From contig NZ_BDIR01000001.1 of the NCBI RefSeq assembly GCF_001895145.1, forward strand, positions 186,001-250,000: 64,000 nucleotides of DNA, given 5' to 3'. The notes beneath the pieces are model-generated. The model did not search any database. It was given only the letters and a program-made list of their open reading frames with translations, and was not told the origin of the DNA. A program made the translations under genes and the position numbers. Source of the DNA: Arcobacter sp. LA11 (GTDB lineage Bacteria; Campylobacterota; Campylobacteria; Campylobacterales; Arcobacteraceae). Positions 1-9,187 of the stretch are shown here, piece after piece. Position 1 is the stretch's first letter. Each line of letters starts with the position of its first letter.

Positions 1-149
1 TGTTCTTTTGTTTCTAACTGTTGAGTTAACTTTTTAATTTCTTGTTCTTTTTGCATTAACGCTTCACTTGAATTGTTAGTAAAAGAACAACCTGTAACAC
101 TGATCATAAGTGCAGCAGCTACTGCAGATATTTTTAAATATTGAGTCAT
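1..149 (-). CDS. Lipoprotein, N-terminal fragment (runs off the left edge)
   Basis: The reading frame starts at ATG 149 and continues past base 1, so only about 49 residues are visible. A hydrophobic leader ends in a lipobox (VTGC, Cys at about residue 20), which predicts lipidation and anchoring to a membrane. The mature part is polar and rich in E, K and Q, which suggests the start of a coiled coil. The gene is divergent from the OmpA-family gene at 277. The function cannot be told from this fragment. Confidence 0.7.
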   Translation of the reverse strand, partial: MTQYLKISAVAAALMISVTGCSFTNNSSEALMQKEQEIKKLTQQLETKE

Positions 150-276
150 TGTTTCCCTTTTCTTTAATATGTGAGAGTATATTATCATAAAAATAATAAA
201 ATAATTGTGTAATTAGTAATAAAATTGGTAATTTTATGATATAATTTTCAAAATTTATAAAAATTAGGAGTGAAAA

Positions 277-756
277 TTGAAAAAGTTAATAGCATCTTCA
301 ATTATTGGATTAGGGTTAGCAAGTAGTTTATCTGCTGCAGATTGTATTATGGTTCCAGATTTAAATGTAGAATTTAAAAATGATTCAACAGTATATATGA
401 ATAATGAAGAGAGACAAGAAGTTGTTGAATTCGCAAAGTTCTTAAAGAAATCAGGTCTTTATGCAATAGTAGAAGGTCATACAAGTAAGTTTGCATCGGC
501 AATGTATAACTATGATTTATCTCAAAGAAGAGCAGTTAAAGTAAGAACAGAACTTATTGCTTTAGGTGTAAATCCAAAGCAAATAAAAGGTATGGGATTT
601 GGTGAAAGTTCACCTTTATATGATAATAATACTGAAATTGGAGCACAAAAAAATAGAAGAGTTATAGCTGAGGTTTTTAATAATTCATCTGAGTTAATTA
701 GCTATGCTTCATCTGAAAAAGCAAGAATTTCTAAAATTAAATATCAAGAACAATAA
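277..756 (+). CDS. OmpA-family peptidoglycan-binding protein
   Basis: A 159-aa protein with an N-terminal signal peptide (about residues 1-20, ending SLSAA) followed almost at once by an OmpA-like C-terminal domain. The domain shows VEGHTS near residue 66, the LSQRRA segment, and a QKNRRV segment near residue 125, the usual peptidoglycan-contact region. It has no beta-barrel and is much shorter than OmpA, so it is probably a periplasmic or Pal-like protein tethering the envelope to the cell wall. The start is TTG at 277 with AGGAG at 266-270; the GTG at 270 is in another frame. Confidence 0.8.
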   Translation: MKKLIASSIIGLGLASSLSAADCIMVPDLNVEFKNDSTVYMNNEERQEVVEFAKFLKKSGLYAIVEGHTSKFASAMYNYDLSQRRAVKVRTELIALGVNPKQIKGMGFGESSPLYDNNTEIGAQKNRRVIAEVFNNSSELISYASSEKARISKIKYQEQ

Positions 757-903
757 TAATAAGTAGATAATTATTTTATTATTAAATGTAACAAAAAAAT
801 AATTATAAAACATTATTTTTAAACTAAAATTAAGATATAAACCTATAAAAGTTTTTTAGAAGTTTGTATCTTAATTTATTTCTTTTTTGATATACTTCAA
901 TTT

Positions 904-1773
904 ATGAATAAATTATCAAAACTTTTAAATGACTTCAACGAACTAGTAATGTTCAAACACTCAATTTTTTCTTTACCATTTATTTTTATTGCAATGGTCG
1001 TCTCTTCTGTTCAGATAAATGGAACAGGATGGTTTGGATTTAAATTATTAGTATTAGGAATACTAGCTGCAATAAGTGCACGAAACTTTGCAATGGGTTT
1101 TAATAGATATATGGATAGAGATATCGATGCTTTAAATCCTAGAACAGTAAATAGGCCAAATGTAGATGGTAGAATCTCTGCAAAACAAATGTTGATTTTT
1201 ACAATAGGAAATGCACTGTTATTTATAGTAGTTGCTTTTTTTGTAAATGATTTAGCTTTATATTTATCAATACCAATACTTTTTATTATTGGCTCTTATT
1301 CGTATTTTAAAAGATTCTCTTATTTAGCACATATTATTTTAGGTATTTCTTTAGCCCTTGCTCCAATTGCTGGAGTTGTAGCAGTAAGCGAAACTATTCC
1401 TTTATGGTCTATTCTTTTAAGTATAGGAGTTATGTTTTGGGTTGCGGGATTTGATTTATTATATTCTTTACAAGATATTGAAGTTGATAAAAAATTAGGT
1501 TTACATTCAATCCCTAGTAAGTTTGGCGCAAAAAAAACAATGAATATTTCAAAAGTTTTTCATTTTTTTACTGTGGTATTTTGGTTACTATTTGTAATTA
1601 GTTCTGAAGGTGGATTATTTGCATATATTGCAGTACTAGTTGGGGCTATTATGCTTACTTATGAACATATTATTGTAAATAGAGATTTTACTAAAATTGA
1701 TAAAGCTTTTTTTACTGTAAATGGTTACTTAGGAATAATATTTTTCATATTAATCATAATTGATTCAATTTGA
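904..1773 (+). CDS. mqnP: Menaquinone biosynthesis prenyltransferase MqnP (UbiA family)
   Basis: A 289-aa integral membrane protein with about eight hydrophobic segments. The first UbiA signature is N67, D71 and D75 (NRYMDRDID), which binds Mg-diphosphate. A second aspartate motif, DLLYSLQDIEVD, lies near residue 180. UbiA-family enzymes attach a polyprenyl chain to an aromatic acceptor. Campylobacterota make menaquinone by the futalosine route, where this enzyme is MqnP; assigning MqnP rather than UbiA rests on the inferred lineage. The gene appears to stand alone, with a 130-bp AT-rich upstream gap. Confidence 0.8.
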   Translation: MNKLSKLLNDFNELVMFKHSIFSLPFIFIAMVVSSVQINGTGWFGFKLLVLGILAAISARNFAMGFNRYMDRDIDALNPRTVNRPNVDGRISAKQMLIFTIGNALLFIVVAFFVNDLALYLSIPILFIIGSYSYFKRFSYLAHIILGISLALAPIAGVVAVSETIPLWSILLSIGVMFWVAGFDLLYSLQDIEVDKKLGLHSIPSKFGAKKTMNISKVFHFFTVVFWLLFVISSEGGLFAYIAVLVGAIMLTYEHIIVNRDFTKIDKAFFTVNGYLGIIFFILIIIDSI

Positions 1774-1853
1774 GACATTTCTGTTACAATTATTAAACCT
1801 CTCTTAAAATATTTTTGACTATAATTAAATAATTTATTTTCGGAGATTCTAAA

Positions 1854-2657
1854 ATGGGAAACAAACTTAAAGAGGTAACTTATCTAACCGTCAAAGACTT
1901 AAAAAAACATGATATTATACTTCCAGGAACTTACTCTAATACATTTGAAGGGATAGCAAAAAAATTAGAAGTAAATTTTGATAAAGAAAATATAATACTA
2001 AAAGACTTACAACAAGATGTTAATCATGTAGATACAATCGTAAAAAGAGCAAATGAAAATCTTACTACTTTGCATAAATCTACTTGTGATGCACAAAAAG
2101 CAATAAAAGATAAAGATGATGAATCTTTAAAAGCTATTAATAGTGAACTCTCTAAAATGCAAAAACAAATTGATTTTTTACAAAAAGAGCTTTTTTCTGA
2201 CCCTTTAACAGGAGCATACAACAGAAAATGGTTTGCAGATTATTATTTACAAGATGAAAAATTTCAAAACAATGGTTTTATTGCTTTTATAGATTTAAAT
2301 AAATTTAAAATTATAAATGATCAATATGGACATATAGTGGGAGATCAAGTTTTAAAGTATCTAGTGAAATTCTTACAAAATGAGTTGATATATCCTGGTG
2401 TAGATGTTGTTAGATATGCAGGAGATGAATTTATTGTATTATTTGATAAAGAAAAAACTGCATCTTTAAATGTAAATAAAATCATGAGAGAAGCACAGAA
2501 AAAACTATCTGAGCAAAAATTAAAGTCTGCAAAAATAAAAGAATTGAAATTTTCATTTTCTTATGGACTAACAAGTTTTAAAACAAATCAAGATGTAGAA
2601 CACATTCTAGATATTGTAGATGATTTAATGTATAAGAATAAAGAAGAAAATAGATAA
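1854..2657 (+). CDS. GGDEF-domain diguanylate cyclase
   Basis: A 267-aa protein. Residues 1-115 form a polar, probably coiled-coil sensory or dimerisation region without membrane segments. Residues 116-265 are a GGDEF domain that begins with DPLTGAYNR and carries AGDEF at 189-193 in place of GGDEF. The A variant is common in active cyclases, so c-di-GMP synthesis from two GTP is likely but not certain. No EAL domain is present. The ATG at 1854 follows CGGAGA. It lies between mqnP and tRNA-Arg. Confidence 0.85.
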   Translation: MGNKLKEVTYLTVKDLKKHDIILPGTYSNTFEGIAKKLEVNFDKENIILKDLQQDVNHVDTIVKRANENLTTLHKSTCDAQKAIKDKDDESLKAINSELSKMQKQIDFLQKELFSDPLTGAYNRKWFADYYLQDEKFQNNGFIAFIDLNKFKIINDQYGHIVGDQVLKYLVKFLQNELIYPGVDVVRYAGDEFIVLFDKEKTASLNVNKIMREAQKKLSEQKLKSAKIKELKFSFSYGLTSFKTNQDVEHILDIVDDLMYKNKEENR

Positions 2658-2715
2658 GAGCTTCTAAAAAAGCTATAAGTTTATCTATGCTATGATTCGA
2701 CTTTAATTTTTAAGC

Positions 2716-2792
2716 GCGTCTGTGGCTCAACTGGATAGAGCACTGGGTTTCGGCCCCGGTGGTTGTGGGTTCGAATCCTACCAGGCGTGCCA
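2716..2792 (+). tRNA. tRNA-Arg, anticodon UCG
   Basis: A 77-nt cloverleaf can be folded by hand. The acceptor stem pairs GCGTCTG with CAGGCGT, the D stem is GCTC/GAGC, the anticodon stem is CTGGG/CCCGG around loop TTTCGGC (anticodon TCG), and the T stem is GTGGG/CCTAC with loop TTCGAAT. The discriminator is G and CCA is encoded. The last 19 bases of the gene lie inside the 21-bp repeat that bounds the mobile element, so this tRNA is the integration target and stays intact after insertion. Confidence 0.95.
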
Positions 2793-2794
2793 TT
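2774..2794 (+). repeat. attL, 21-bp direct repeat within the tRNA-Arg 3' end
   Basis: Begins AATCCTACCAGG and ends GTGCCATT. It is identical over 21 bases to 22820-22840. It spans the 3' half of the tRNA T arm, the acceptor strand and CCA plus two bases, the usual crossover region for integrases that use tRNA genes. Confidence 0.9.
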
Positions 2795-2860
2795 CTATTT
2801 GAAACTCCTAAATATAGGGTTTCTTTAGACTTCAACTTTTCTGGGTGTCATTTCGGTGAC

Positions 2861-4075
2861 GTTAAGTGTCTACACTTTTCCAAAACATTCTCCAAAATTT
2901 TCATTTTTAACTGGAATATATTCAGAATATTTTTCTAATGTAACTTTAACATTTTCATGTCCCGCAATTTTGCTAACATATGTTATATCTTCGCCATTAG
3001 ATATTAATGTACTAATAAAAGTACCCCTTGTTTGGTGTAAATTTCTATAATTAACATTTGCAGACTCTAATATTTTAATCCAAATTTGTTCTCTAATTTT
3101 CCCAGCACTATGAAAATGCTTATTAGATTTTTTTGTTAAAAAAACGTAAGAATTTTGACTTCCAGTAATTTTATATTGATTTTCCAAATACGGAAGTAGT
3201 ATCTTTATGATAGGAATAATTCTTCTACTCTTAGTAGTTTTTAGAATATTTTTATGATTACCCTGAACAATTTGTTCTCTTACAGCAATAGTATTATTTT
3301 TAAAGTCTATTGATTCCCATTTTAAGCCTATTAATTCTGAAGCTCTTAATCCAGTAAAGAAAAATGTAGCTAACATATTTTTATCTTGATGTTGAGCAGT
3401 ATTAAGAATCTTACTAATTTCCTTTTGATTAAATGGTTTTAACTTAACTCTATTGACTTTTGGATTTTCTGTTTCTTTCAGTTTTTTAGCTTTTGAAATA
3501 GGATTAAACTTAATAATACTCTCTTCAATTGCATCTTCATACATGCTATTAATACAACTTCTTATTTTTAATATTGTAGCTTTAGCTAAATGTTCTTTTT
3601 CTTGAAGATTATTTTGCCAAATTGTAATCTCACTACTTGTGATTTTATCTAGCTGTTTATTTCCAAAAGGAGCTTTCAAATATTTCAGATAGTTTTTTTC
3701 ATGAGCATATATTGTAGATGAACATCTCCCTCCTTTTCTTAATTCGAAAGATCTCTCCATATACTCATTAACTGTTGGAATTTTACTGTTTGTGTTTTTA
3801 AAGAACTCACCACTTATAATTTTATATCGTAAAATTGGCATATATTGTGTCTCTGCAATTTTTCTATTTGCAGGTGTATCTTCAAGGTCTAAAGACTTTC
3901 TGTATCTTTTTCCATTGTGTGTGAAATTAACCCACAAAGTCTTTTTTATACCTTGCTTATTCTTTGATTCTTTTGTGTATAGTGTCATTGTGTTATCTCC
4001 TTTTTATTTGGTAACCACAAATCAACCATAAATACTTAATAATTATAGTTCATTTGTAGCTAAAAGACACTTAAC
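2861..4075. repeat. 11-bp inverted repeats flanking the integrase gene
   Basis: GTTAAGTGTCT at 2861-2871 recurs as its reverse complement at 4065-4075, on either side of int. A 12-bp direct copy of TTTCGGTGACGT also occurs at 2851-2862 and at 22705-22716 near attR. Placed near the ends and around int, these could be arm-type integrase or excisionase sites. That role is inferred from position only. Confidence 0.4.
2870..3988 (-). CDS. int: Tyrosine recombinase / integrase
   Basis: A 372-aa site-specific recombinase. Residues 65-160 form a SAM-like core-binding domain and residues 185-360 the catalytic domain. The visible catalytic set is R215 (TGLRASEL), H318 and R321 (HQTR), H344 (AGHEN) and Y354 (TLEKY). 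It would recombine the tRNA-Arg attachment site. The start at 3988 has AAGGAG. The gene lies 75 bp from the tRNA and ends close to attL, the standard arrangement for tRNA-integrating islands. The C-terminal codons overlap one of the 11-bp repeats. Confidence 0.92.
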   Translation of the reverse strand: MTLYTKESKNKQGIKKTLWVNFTHNGKRYRKSLDLEDTPANRKIAETQYMPILRYKIISGEFFKNTNSKIPTVNEYMERSFELRKGGRCSSTIYAHEKNYLKYLKAPFGNKQLDKITSSEITIWQNNLQEKEHLAKATILKIRSCINSMYEDAIEESIIKFNPISKAKKLKETENPKVNRVKLKPFNQKEISKILNTAQHQDKNMLATFFFTGLRASELIGLKWESIDFKNNTIAVREQIVQGNHKNILKTTKSRRIIPIIKILLPYLENQYKITGSQNSYVFLTKKSNKHFHSAGKIREQIWIKILESANVNYRNLHQTRGTFISTLISNGEDITYVSKIAGHENVKVTLEKYSEYIPVKNENFGECFGKV

Positions 4076-4407
4076 TAGGCGGCTATAGAAGAAATAATAT
4101 CTTCTATAGTCATATCAATGTTTTGTTGAATATGATTTTCTTTATCTGATATTCCCATAACCCATCTATCTAATGCTTCTTTATCAAACATTCTTTTTCT
4201 TTCTCTTTGAAAGTAGTGAATACTTGAAATAAATTCACCTCTCTTAATCATTGAATCAATAGAGTCTTTTGAATAACCTAAGTAATGAGCAGTTTCAATT
4301 GTTGACAACCATCTCTTTTCAATTTTGTTTTCAATTTTTTCATTTAATTGTTGTAGTAATTGATATATTTTTGGTATTTCATCAAGTGTTTCAAAATTAA
4401 CATTCAT
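4075..4407 (-). CDS. Helix-turn-helix (excisionase/MerR-like) DNA-binding protein
   Basis: A 110-aa protein. Residues 35-85 form a winged-helix HTH of the excisionase type (LSTIETAHYLGYSKDSID, then a basic wing RERKRMF). Such proteins bend DNA at att sites and control integrase directionality, or act as regulators. The ATG at 4407 has AAGGAG; the upstream TTG at 4410 is less likely. It is upstream of int and just downstream of the ParB-like gene on the same strand, so it is a plausible Xis. Its stop codon overlaps an 11-bp repeat. Confidence 0.65.
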   Translation of the reverse strand: MNVNFETLDEIPKIYQLLQQLNEKIENKIEKRWLSTIETAHYLGYSKDSIDSMIKRGEFISSIHYFQRERKRMFDKEALDRWVMGISDKENHIQQNIDMTIEDIISSIAA

Positions 4408-4417
4408 CAAGGACTCC

Positions 4418-5293
4418 TTATTTGATATTTTTGATTAAAAAATCAATTTCACTTTTAAAGTCAGCATTCAATTCATTTTTGAATTTTTTAGCTTCTTCAA
4501 CATTGACTGTTATCTCATTTTGGATTTTTGAAATAGATAATTTTTTAGATACTTCAAGTAAGTCATACATAAATATATTATGAAGTTTCTCTTTCATTGA
4601 TTTTTCGTTAGTCTTGTCTTCTTTTAATACTTCTGATATCTTAAATTCTTTTTTTTCCAAATTTTCTTCAATTATGATAGATAAGTTATCCATTTCATTT
4701 GCAGATAGTTTAGAGATTTTTGATAATTCAATCCCTTTTATCTGTTCCTTTTTATCTAGTCTTGAAAGCATGTTTTTAAGTGAAGGAGATTTTCTATGTA
4801 TTGGTTCCACTTGTGAAACTTTATTCGTAATACTTTTAATTGTACAATTCAAACTTTGAGCCATATGAGTAGAAAATGGTTCGATTGTTTCTACTCTTTT
4901 TTCTTTAGATAATGAATTGTTTTTACTTTTAAATGCTTTTGTAGCTGTTGGATGAAGTGACTCATAAATCTCTTTCTTATCTAGAATAAGATTATTTTCT
5001 TCCCATGGAGAAAGTTTTTTCCTAACTAGGTTTTCATCAATTTTAATAAGCTCTTCTCTCAGATTATTTTCATCTATGACGATGCATTCTATACATTCAT
5101 AGTCTAATCTATCACATGCTGCTAATCTATTATAACCACTGAGAAGCTCATATTTTTTATTAATCGTTATTGGATTAATAAGTCCAACTTCTTTGATTGA
5201 GTGTGATAACTCTTGTATTATTTTTTCATTTTGTCCATTGATTTTTTCTTGTGAATATTTTATTTCCATAATAGGAACATATATGATTTCCAT
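4418..5293 (-). CDS. ParB/Srx-fold N-terminal domain protein
   Basis: A 291-aa protein. Residues 1-95 resemble the ParB N-terminal domain: LINPITINKKYELLSGYNRL gives the GxxR-type nucleotide-binding element, followed by ENLVRKKLSPWEEN. Residues 130-165 may include an HTH. The C-terminal half is charged and helical. ParB-fold proteins bind CTP and act in partition, regulation or, in some elements, nuclease activity. No ParA lies nearby, so a role in element maintenance or transcription control is inferred. It has an AAGGA ribosome site and lies 27 bp after the methylase gene. Confidence 0.65.
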   Translation of the reverse strand: MEIIYVPIMEIKYSQEKINGQNEKIIQELSHSIKEVGLINPITINKKYELLSGYNRLAACDRLDYECIECIVIDENNLREELIKIDENLVRKKLSPWEENNLILDKKEIYESLHPTATKAFKSKNNSLSKEKRVETIEPFSTHMAQSLNCTIKSITNKVSQVEPIHRKSPSLKNMLSRLDKKEQIKGIELSKISKLSANEMDNLSIIIEENLEKKEFKISEVLKEDKTNEKSMKEKLHNIFMYDLLEVSKKLSISKIQNEITVNVEEAKKFKNELNADFKSEIDFLIKNIK

Positions 5294-5320
5294 TTTTTAT
5301 CCTTTGTATTTTTAATTTGA

Positions 5321-6484
5321 TTAAGCTACTAGTTGGCTTGGACTGTAATCTGTATTATTTAAGTTTGAAGGTTTATGTAGTAAAGAGTTTTTAAATAAAA
5401 TTAACTCTTTAACATCTTTTACTTTTCCATTTAATTTATTACTAGTAACTTCTTTTCTAATAAAGTCACCAACTTCGATATCAAATTTGTTTGCATAATA
5501 ATTTAATATTGGATGAGCATTATTGTTATAAATGAAATTAATATTTTCTAACTCTTTTATGATTTTTAAATGGTCAAAGTAAAGATTGTAATTTATGACA
5601 CAATCTTCTAGGTCTCTAGAAGTCATATTTGATAAATGTTCTTCACTTAGTATTTTTTTTCCCTCCTGAATGTAAGGAACATCAAGGTTGAATAAAACAT
5701 TAGGGTTACCTTTAAATTCGTCAAGTATTTCAAAAAAATCCTGGTTTCTAAATTCAATTTCTACTTGATTATAGATTTTAGAAAATTGTCTGATTTTTGG
5801 AATTTGATTAAAAAGAACACTATGATATCTTTCAATATCATAGACTTTATATGTAAATTTAAAATCAGTATCTCTCGCACCTTCTGAATTGTCATATTTT
5901 GGAATACCTGAGAACATCACCCCTTGAAGGAGTAAAAAAATAACACTTGTTCTAATGCCAAACTGATTGTTTTTTTGAAGTTGCATAAACTTTTCATTTA
6001 GTTCAAAATGAATTTGTTCATATTGTTCTAATCTAAGAATAAGCCCACCATATTTTTTAATGTACTTTGTTCTAATAATCTCTGAATATTCAGAGATTAA
6101 AGCTTCAGAGTTATTTCTAATATCATCATGTACTTGAACAAGACAAGGGTTAATATCATTTACTATGACTTTTTTAACACCACTTAGAATTAATGAATCC
6201 ATTAAAACTATTGTTGAATTCATTGCCCCGGCAAAGCCATCAATGAAAATGTCAAAACTTTTTCCAGTTTTTTCTATTTTCTCTAGATATAGTTTTTCAA
6301 AGATATAATTTAGTTCAACTTTCATTTTTTGTTTTGAACCAGGGTATTGGAAAACAACTCTCACCCCTTTATAAAACAAGTAAGAAAAGAAGATAAAAGT
6401 TTTTGTGAACTCTTCTTTAGATATTTGATTTTGTATTAATTTTTCTTCGAGGATTTGAATATCCTCTTTTAATAATTTTTTCAT
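5321..6484 (-). CDS. D12-class (Dam-like) DNA adenine methyltransferase, variant motif IV
   Basis: A 387-aa protein. The D12 hallmarks are visible in order: PGSK at 48-51, a SAM-binding IDGFAGA near 81-87, VNDINP near 109-113, and LDVPY at 267-271 in the motif IV position. Motif IV of N6-adenine methylases is normally DPPY; here a Val replaces the first Pro, which may weaken or alter catalysis. The AGGAG ribosome site supports the start. The gene is first in a leftward run leading through the ParB-like gene and xis-like gene to int. It could mark element DNA or protect against host restriction. Confidence 0.7.
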   Translation of the reverse strand: MKKLLKEDIQILEEKLIQNQISKEEFTKTFIFFSYLFYKGVRVVFQYPGSKQKMKVELNYIFEKLYLEKIEKTGKSFDIFIDGFAGAMNSTIVLMDSLILSGVKKVIVNDINPCLVQVHDDIRNNSEALISEYSEIIRTKYIKKYGGLILRLEQYEQIHFELNEKFMQLQKNNQFGIRTSVIFLLLQGVMFSGIPKYDNSEGARDTDFKFTYKVYDIERYHSVLFNQIPKIRQFSKIYNQVEIEFRNQDFFEILDEFKGNPNVLFNLDVPYIQEGKKILSEEHLSNMTSRDLEDCVINYNLYFDHLKIIKELENINFIYNNNAHPILNYYANKFDIEVGDFIRKEVTSNKLNGKVKDVKELILFKNSLLHKPSNLNNTDYSPSQLVA

Positions 6485-6884
6485 TATTAACTCCTAAAAG
6501 AAAACTTTTCTGTTTTAGAAAAGTAAGATTAGGAACTTAACTTTGACAAAACTGTAAAGTTAAGTTCAGTCAGTAGTCTTAAAGAATAAAATCTCGTTTA
6601 ACAGTAAGTTGTAAAAGAAGTAATCACATATGGAAGTCAAGTGATTATTTACACAGTGTGTTTCACACCAAAGAGATTTTTTTGTTATTAACTCATTGAA
6701 TTAAAAGTTAATCTCTTCACATAAAAGATTTGAATTTAACTCAGAAGTTTTCAACCAAAGACTGCTATTAGTTGGACTTTTTGAGTAAGTCTTTTAAATT
6801 GAAGAAATTGTATGAAATTAGAGTGGGACTAATCCCTCTAAGTAAAGATTTGCTAAACTATTTGAAAAGAATTTGGAAATTTAT
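6485..6884. other. 400-bp noncoding stretch with several inverted repeats
   Basis: No supported gene lies here. It separates divergent genes and holds CTTTTCT/AGAAAAG (6505-6523), a perfect 11-bp inverted repeat AACTTAACTTT/AAAGTTAAGTT (6534-6544 and 6556-6566), TAATCAC/GTGATTA (6621-6627 and 6641-6647) and CACAGTGTG (6652-6660). These may be promoter operators for the divergent genes, a partition site for the ParB-like protein, or a structured RNA. Confidence 0.5.
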
Positions 6885-8114
6885 ATGGAAGAAGAATTTA
6901 GAGAGTTAAGTGAAAAGGATTTAACTTATAAACCCCGAAAGAATTATTCTTATATTATTGCTAATGTAATACTTGAATCTATTTGCTATCACAATAAAAT
7001 AAATGAACCTCTAGAGGTATATCAATTTAAAGATATTGAATTTTATAACTGGATAGATGGAAATGAAGATATTCTTGAAGTTTTAAATAAAAGTACAAAT
7101 ATATATAAAGAAGCAACAAGAATTATTAGGATATTTAATTTAGTTAAATATAAACGTCCAAAATATGAACTATCAACAGAGAAATGGTTTAAGGAAAGAA
7201 GTTTTTCAATTGAAGATAATACAGTATTGAAAGAATTGATGCCATTACTATTGTACTACGTTGGAAACTGTTATGAAGGTTCTTATACTTTATTTTTTGA
7301 AAAATTAGATTTTTTAATTGAGTATGTTATTAAACCAGCAATAGAACATAATGAATCTTTTGAAAAAGAAAGAAGTGTGATAGATAGTATTAATAGTTTG
7401 GAAGAAGTTTTAATATTAGATGAAGATAATAATGAAGTTTTTGTTGTGGCTATTAAAATAAAATTATCTAGAGCTTCAAATAATAAGGTTGAAAAAATCT
7501 TAGTCTATGAGGATAATGAAGATTCTTCCATAAAAGAAACTTCTATTAATAGAGTAGTTTTAAAACAAAAAATATCTAATGAGAAAATGACTAGTAGTTC
7601 TTTTAATTCAATGTTATCTTATAAATCAAATTTTACAGATTATGAAGATAGTTATAATGGATATATTGAAGCTTTACTTGAATGTGATAGCTATATTTAT
7701 GAATATTTCCAACTTAAACCTCTAAAAAATATGCAAGTTTTTGATACAGAAGAAAGAAAAAAAGAACTTATAAGAAATGAAATATATCCTAACCCAAAAG
7801 ACAATAAATTTTACATCATTGCTGATGATACTGAAGAAAGGATTTTATCGACAGTTCTCCATTGTCTACCACATGCAGCTATTTTAGAGAATGATTATTT
7901 AAATGAAAAACTTATTCAAAAATTTAAAGACTATTCAAAAGGTGTAGGTTTTGATATTTGTCCTCCTCCAAATAATTCAGATGAACCAAGTTCAGATTTT
8001 AAAAGTGAAATAGAAGATAAAAATTCTGAAAAAGAAGAGAATAAAAATAAACAATCTTCCCCAAGTGATGAAGAGAATATAATAATGAAAGATTTAAATA
8101 AAAATATTTTTTAA
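6885..8114 (+). CDS. Hypothetical protein with acidic C-terminal tail
   Basis: A 409-aa protein that I do not recognise. The first 270 residues look globular and mixed helix/strand, rich in Y, E and K, with no membrane segment or signal peptide. The last 55 residues are low-complexity and acidic (runs of E, D, K, N and S), typical of a flexible tail. The ATG at 6885 has GGAAA ten bases upstream; the in-frame TTG at 6873 is less likely. It is divergent from the D12 methylase gene and ends in a strong hairpin at 8119-8141. Confidence 0.6.
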   Translation: MEEEFRELSEKDLTYKPRKNYSYIIANVILESICYHNKINEPLEVYQFKDIEFYNWIDGNEDILEVLNKSTNIYKEATRIIRIFNLVKYKRPKYELSTEKWFKERSFSIEDNTVLKELMPLLLYYVGNCYEGSYTLFFEKLDFLIEYVIKPAIEHNESFEKERSVIDSINSLEEVLILDEDNNEVFVVAIKIKLSRASNNKVEKILVYEDNEDSSIKETSINRVVLKQKISNEKMTSSSFNSMLSYKSNFTDYEDSYNGYIEALLECDSYIYEYFQLKPLKNMQVFDTEERKKELIRNEIYPNPKDNKFYIIADDTEERILSTVLHCLPHAAILENDYLNEKLIQKFKDYSKGVGFDICPPPNNSDEPSSDFKSEIEDKNSEKEENKNKQSSPSDEENIIMKDLNKNIF

Positions 8115-8118
8115 AAGT

Positions 8119-8141
8119 CTTGTAGTCAAAATGACTACAAG
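8119..8141. terminator. Hairpin between convergent genes
   Basis: A perfect 10-bp stem CTTGTAGTCA/TGACTACAAG with a 3-nt loop lies between the convergent stop codons at 8114 and 8143. The minus-strand product is followed by a U-rich stretch, so it probably terminates the M48 gene and may act in both directions. Confidence 0.7.
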
Positions 8142-8142
8142 C

Positions 8143-9105
8143 TTAATTAACGTTATTTAGATATAAAATTCGTTTATCTGTTTGTGGGTGTTCTGCTAGT
8201 AATCTCATTAGCACGGATTCATTTGTTTGATAAGTCCCTTCAATCTCTTTAATAGTTTCTAAGGCTTCAATCATAGAATTATTAGGAGATGAAGCCATCC
8301 CTATATAATCAGCTAAATGTTCCGCTTGTTTTGAAGCAAAAGCTCTTACATAGTTTAGAATATAGTTAAAAATTGATATTAAAACAAAAATGACTTTTGC
8401 AGTCAAATAAATAGGAAACATAAATATCAATAAGAAAATATTCTTTTTACTAAAATTAAGTAAATGTGTTGAGATATAATCAGAAGTATATTGAGCATAA
8501 GGAATAAAATAAATGATTGAATAATCTAATATTTTATAAATAGCGTCTTTATTAAGGATATGTCCTATCTCATGTCCTATAATTGCTTGAAGTTGATTCT
8601 CTTCACTTTGTTTAGTAAGTCCATCAAAGACAACAATAGCTTTACCATTTAAATTACTTATCGCAAAAGCATTATAGATATCTTCTTTTGAACGAATTAA
8701 AATAATATCCTCTGATAGATTTAAAGCTGATTTAGCTTTTAAATAAGCTTTTCTAACTTTTTCAGTTAGTTCATCTTCATACTCTTTATTTAAATCTATT
8801 TCTATTATTTCATCTTGTAATTCTAAATTGTCTTTGACAAGTGAACGAATATCTTTTTTTAAAGTTCTATTTACTTGAAATAAAATCAATAAAATAGTAA
8901 TAATTAAAGGTAAATCATAAACATATTGATACCACTGTGCTTTTGCAATAGTATGTTTTAGTAAGGTTTCGTGTAAAACCATAAAAGGAACTGTTATTGC
9001 TGTTTGTAAGATAAAAAATGAAATTACAAATATCACAATTAAAGAAATCCACTTTTTAACTGAGGTATTTTTTGTTTTACTTAAATCTATACTACTGTTT
9101 TGCAT
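8143..9105 (-). CDS. M48-family membrane zinc metallopeptidase
   Basis: A 320-aa protein. Two hydrophobic segments lie near residues 18-42 and 62-77, and a zinc motif HEIGH at 178-182, followed by further hydrophobic stretches (about 195-250). An E in the later EHLAD segment fits the third zinc ligand. The order resembles HtpX/M48 proteases, which cleave membrane or periplasmic proteins. On a mobile element its job is unknown. AGGAG precedes the start. The gene is divergent from an XRE regulator, and three palindromes lie in the shared gap. Confidence 0.85.
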   Translation of the reverse strand: MQNSSIDLSKTKNTSVKKWISLIVIFVISFFILQTAITVPFMVLHETLLKHTIAKAQWYQYVYDLPLIITILLILFQVNRTLKKDIRSLVKDNLELQDEIIEIDLNKEYEDELTEKVRKAYLKAKSALNLSEDIILIRSKEDIYNAFAISNLNGKAIVVFDGLTKQSEENQLQAIIGHEIGHILNKDAIYKILDYSIIYFIPYAQYTSDYISTHLLNFSKKNIFLLIFMFPIYLTAKVIFVLISIFNYILNYVRAFASKQAEHLADYIGMASSPNNSMIEALETIKEIEGTYQTNESVLMRLLAEHPQTDKRILYLNNVN

Positions 9106-9187
9106 TATCTGCTCCTCTTACTTTTAAACTATAAACGATTTTATCGCCAACTTGTATTTTTTTTCTTTCCATAATGTACTCCTTTAG

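Noticed and set aside
2856-3050. Small plus-strand frames inside the integrase and other genes
   Set aside because: They are shadows of well-supported genes on the other strand and show no family features.
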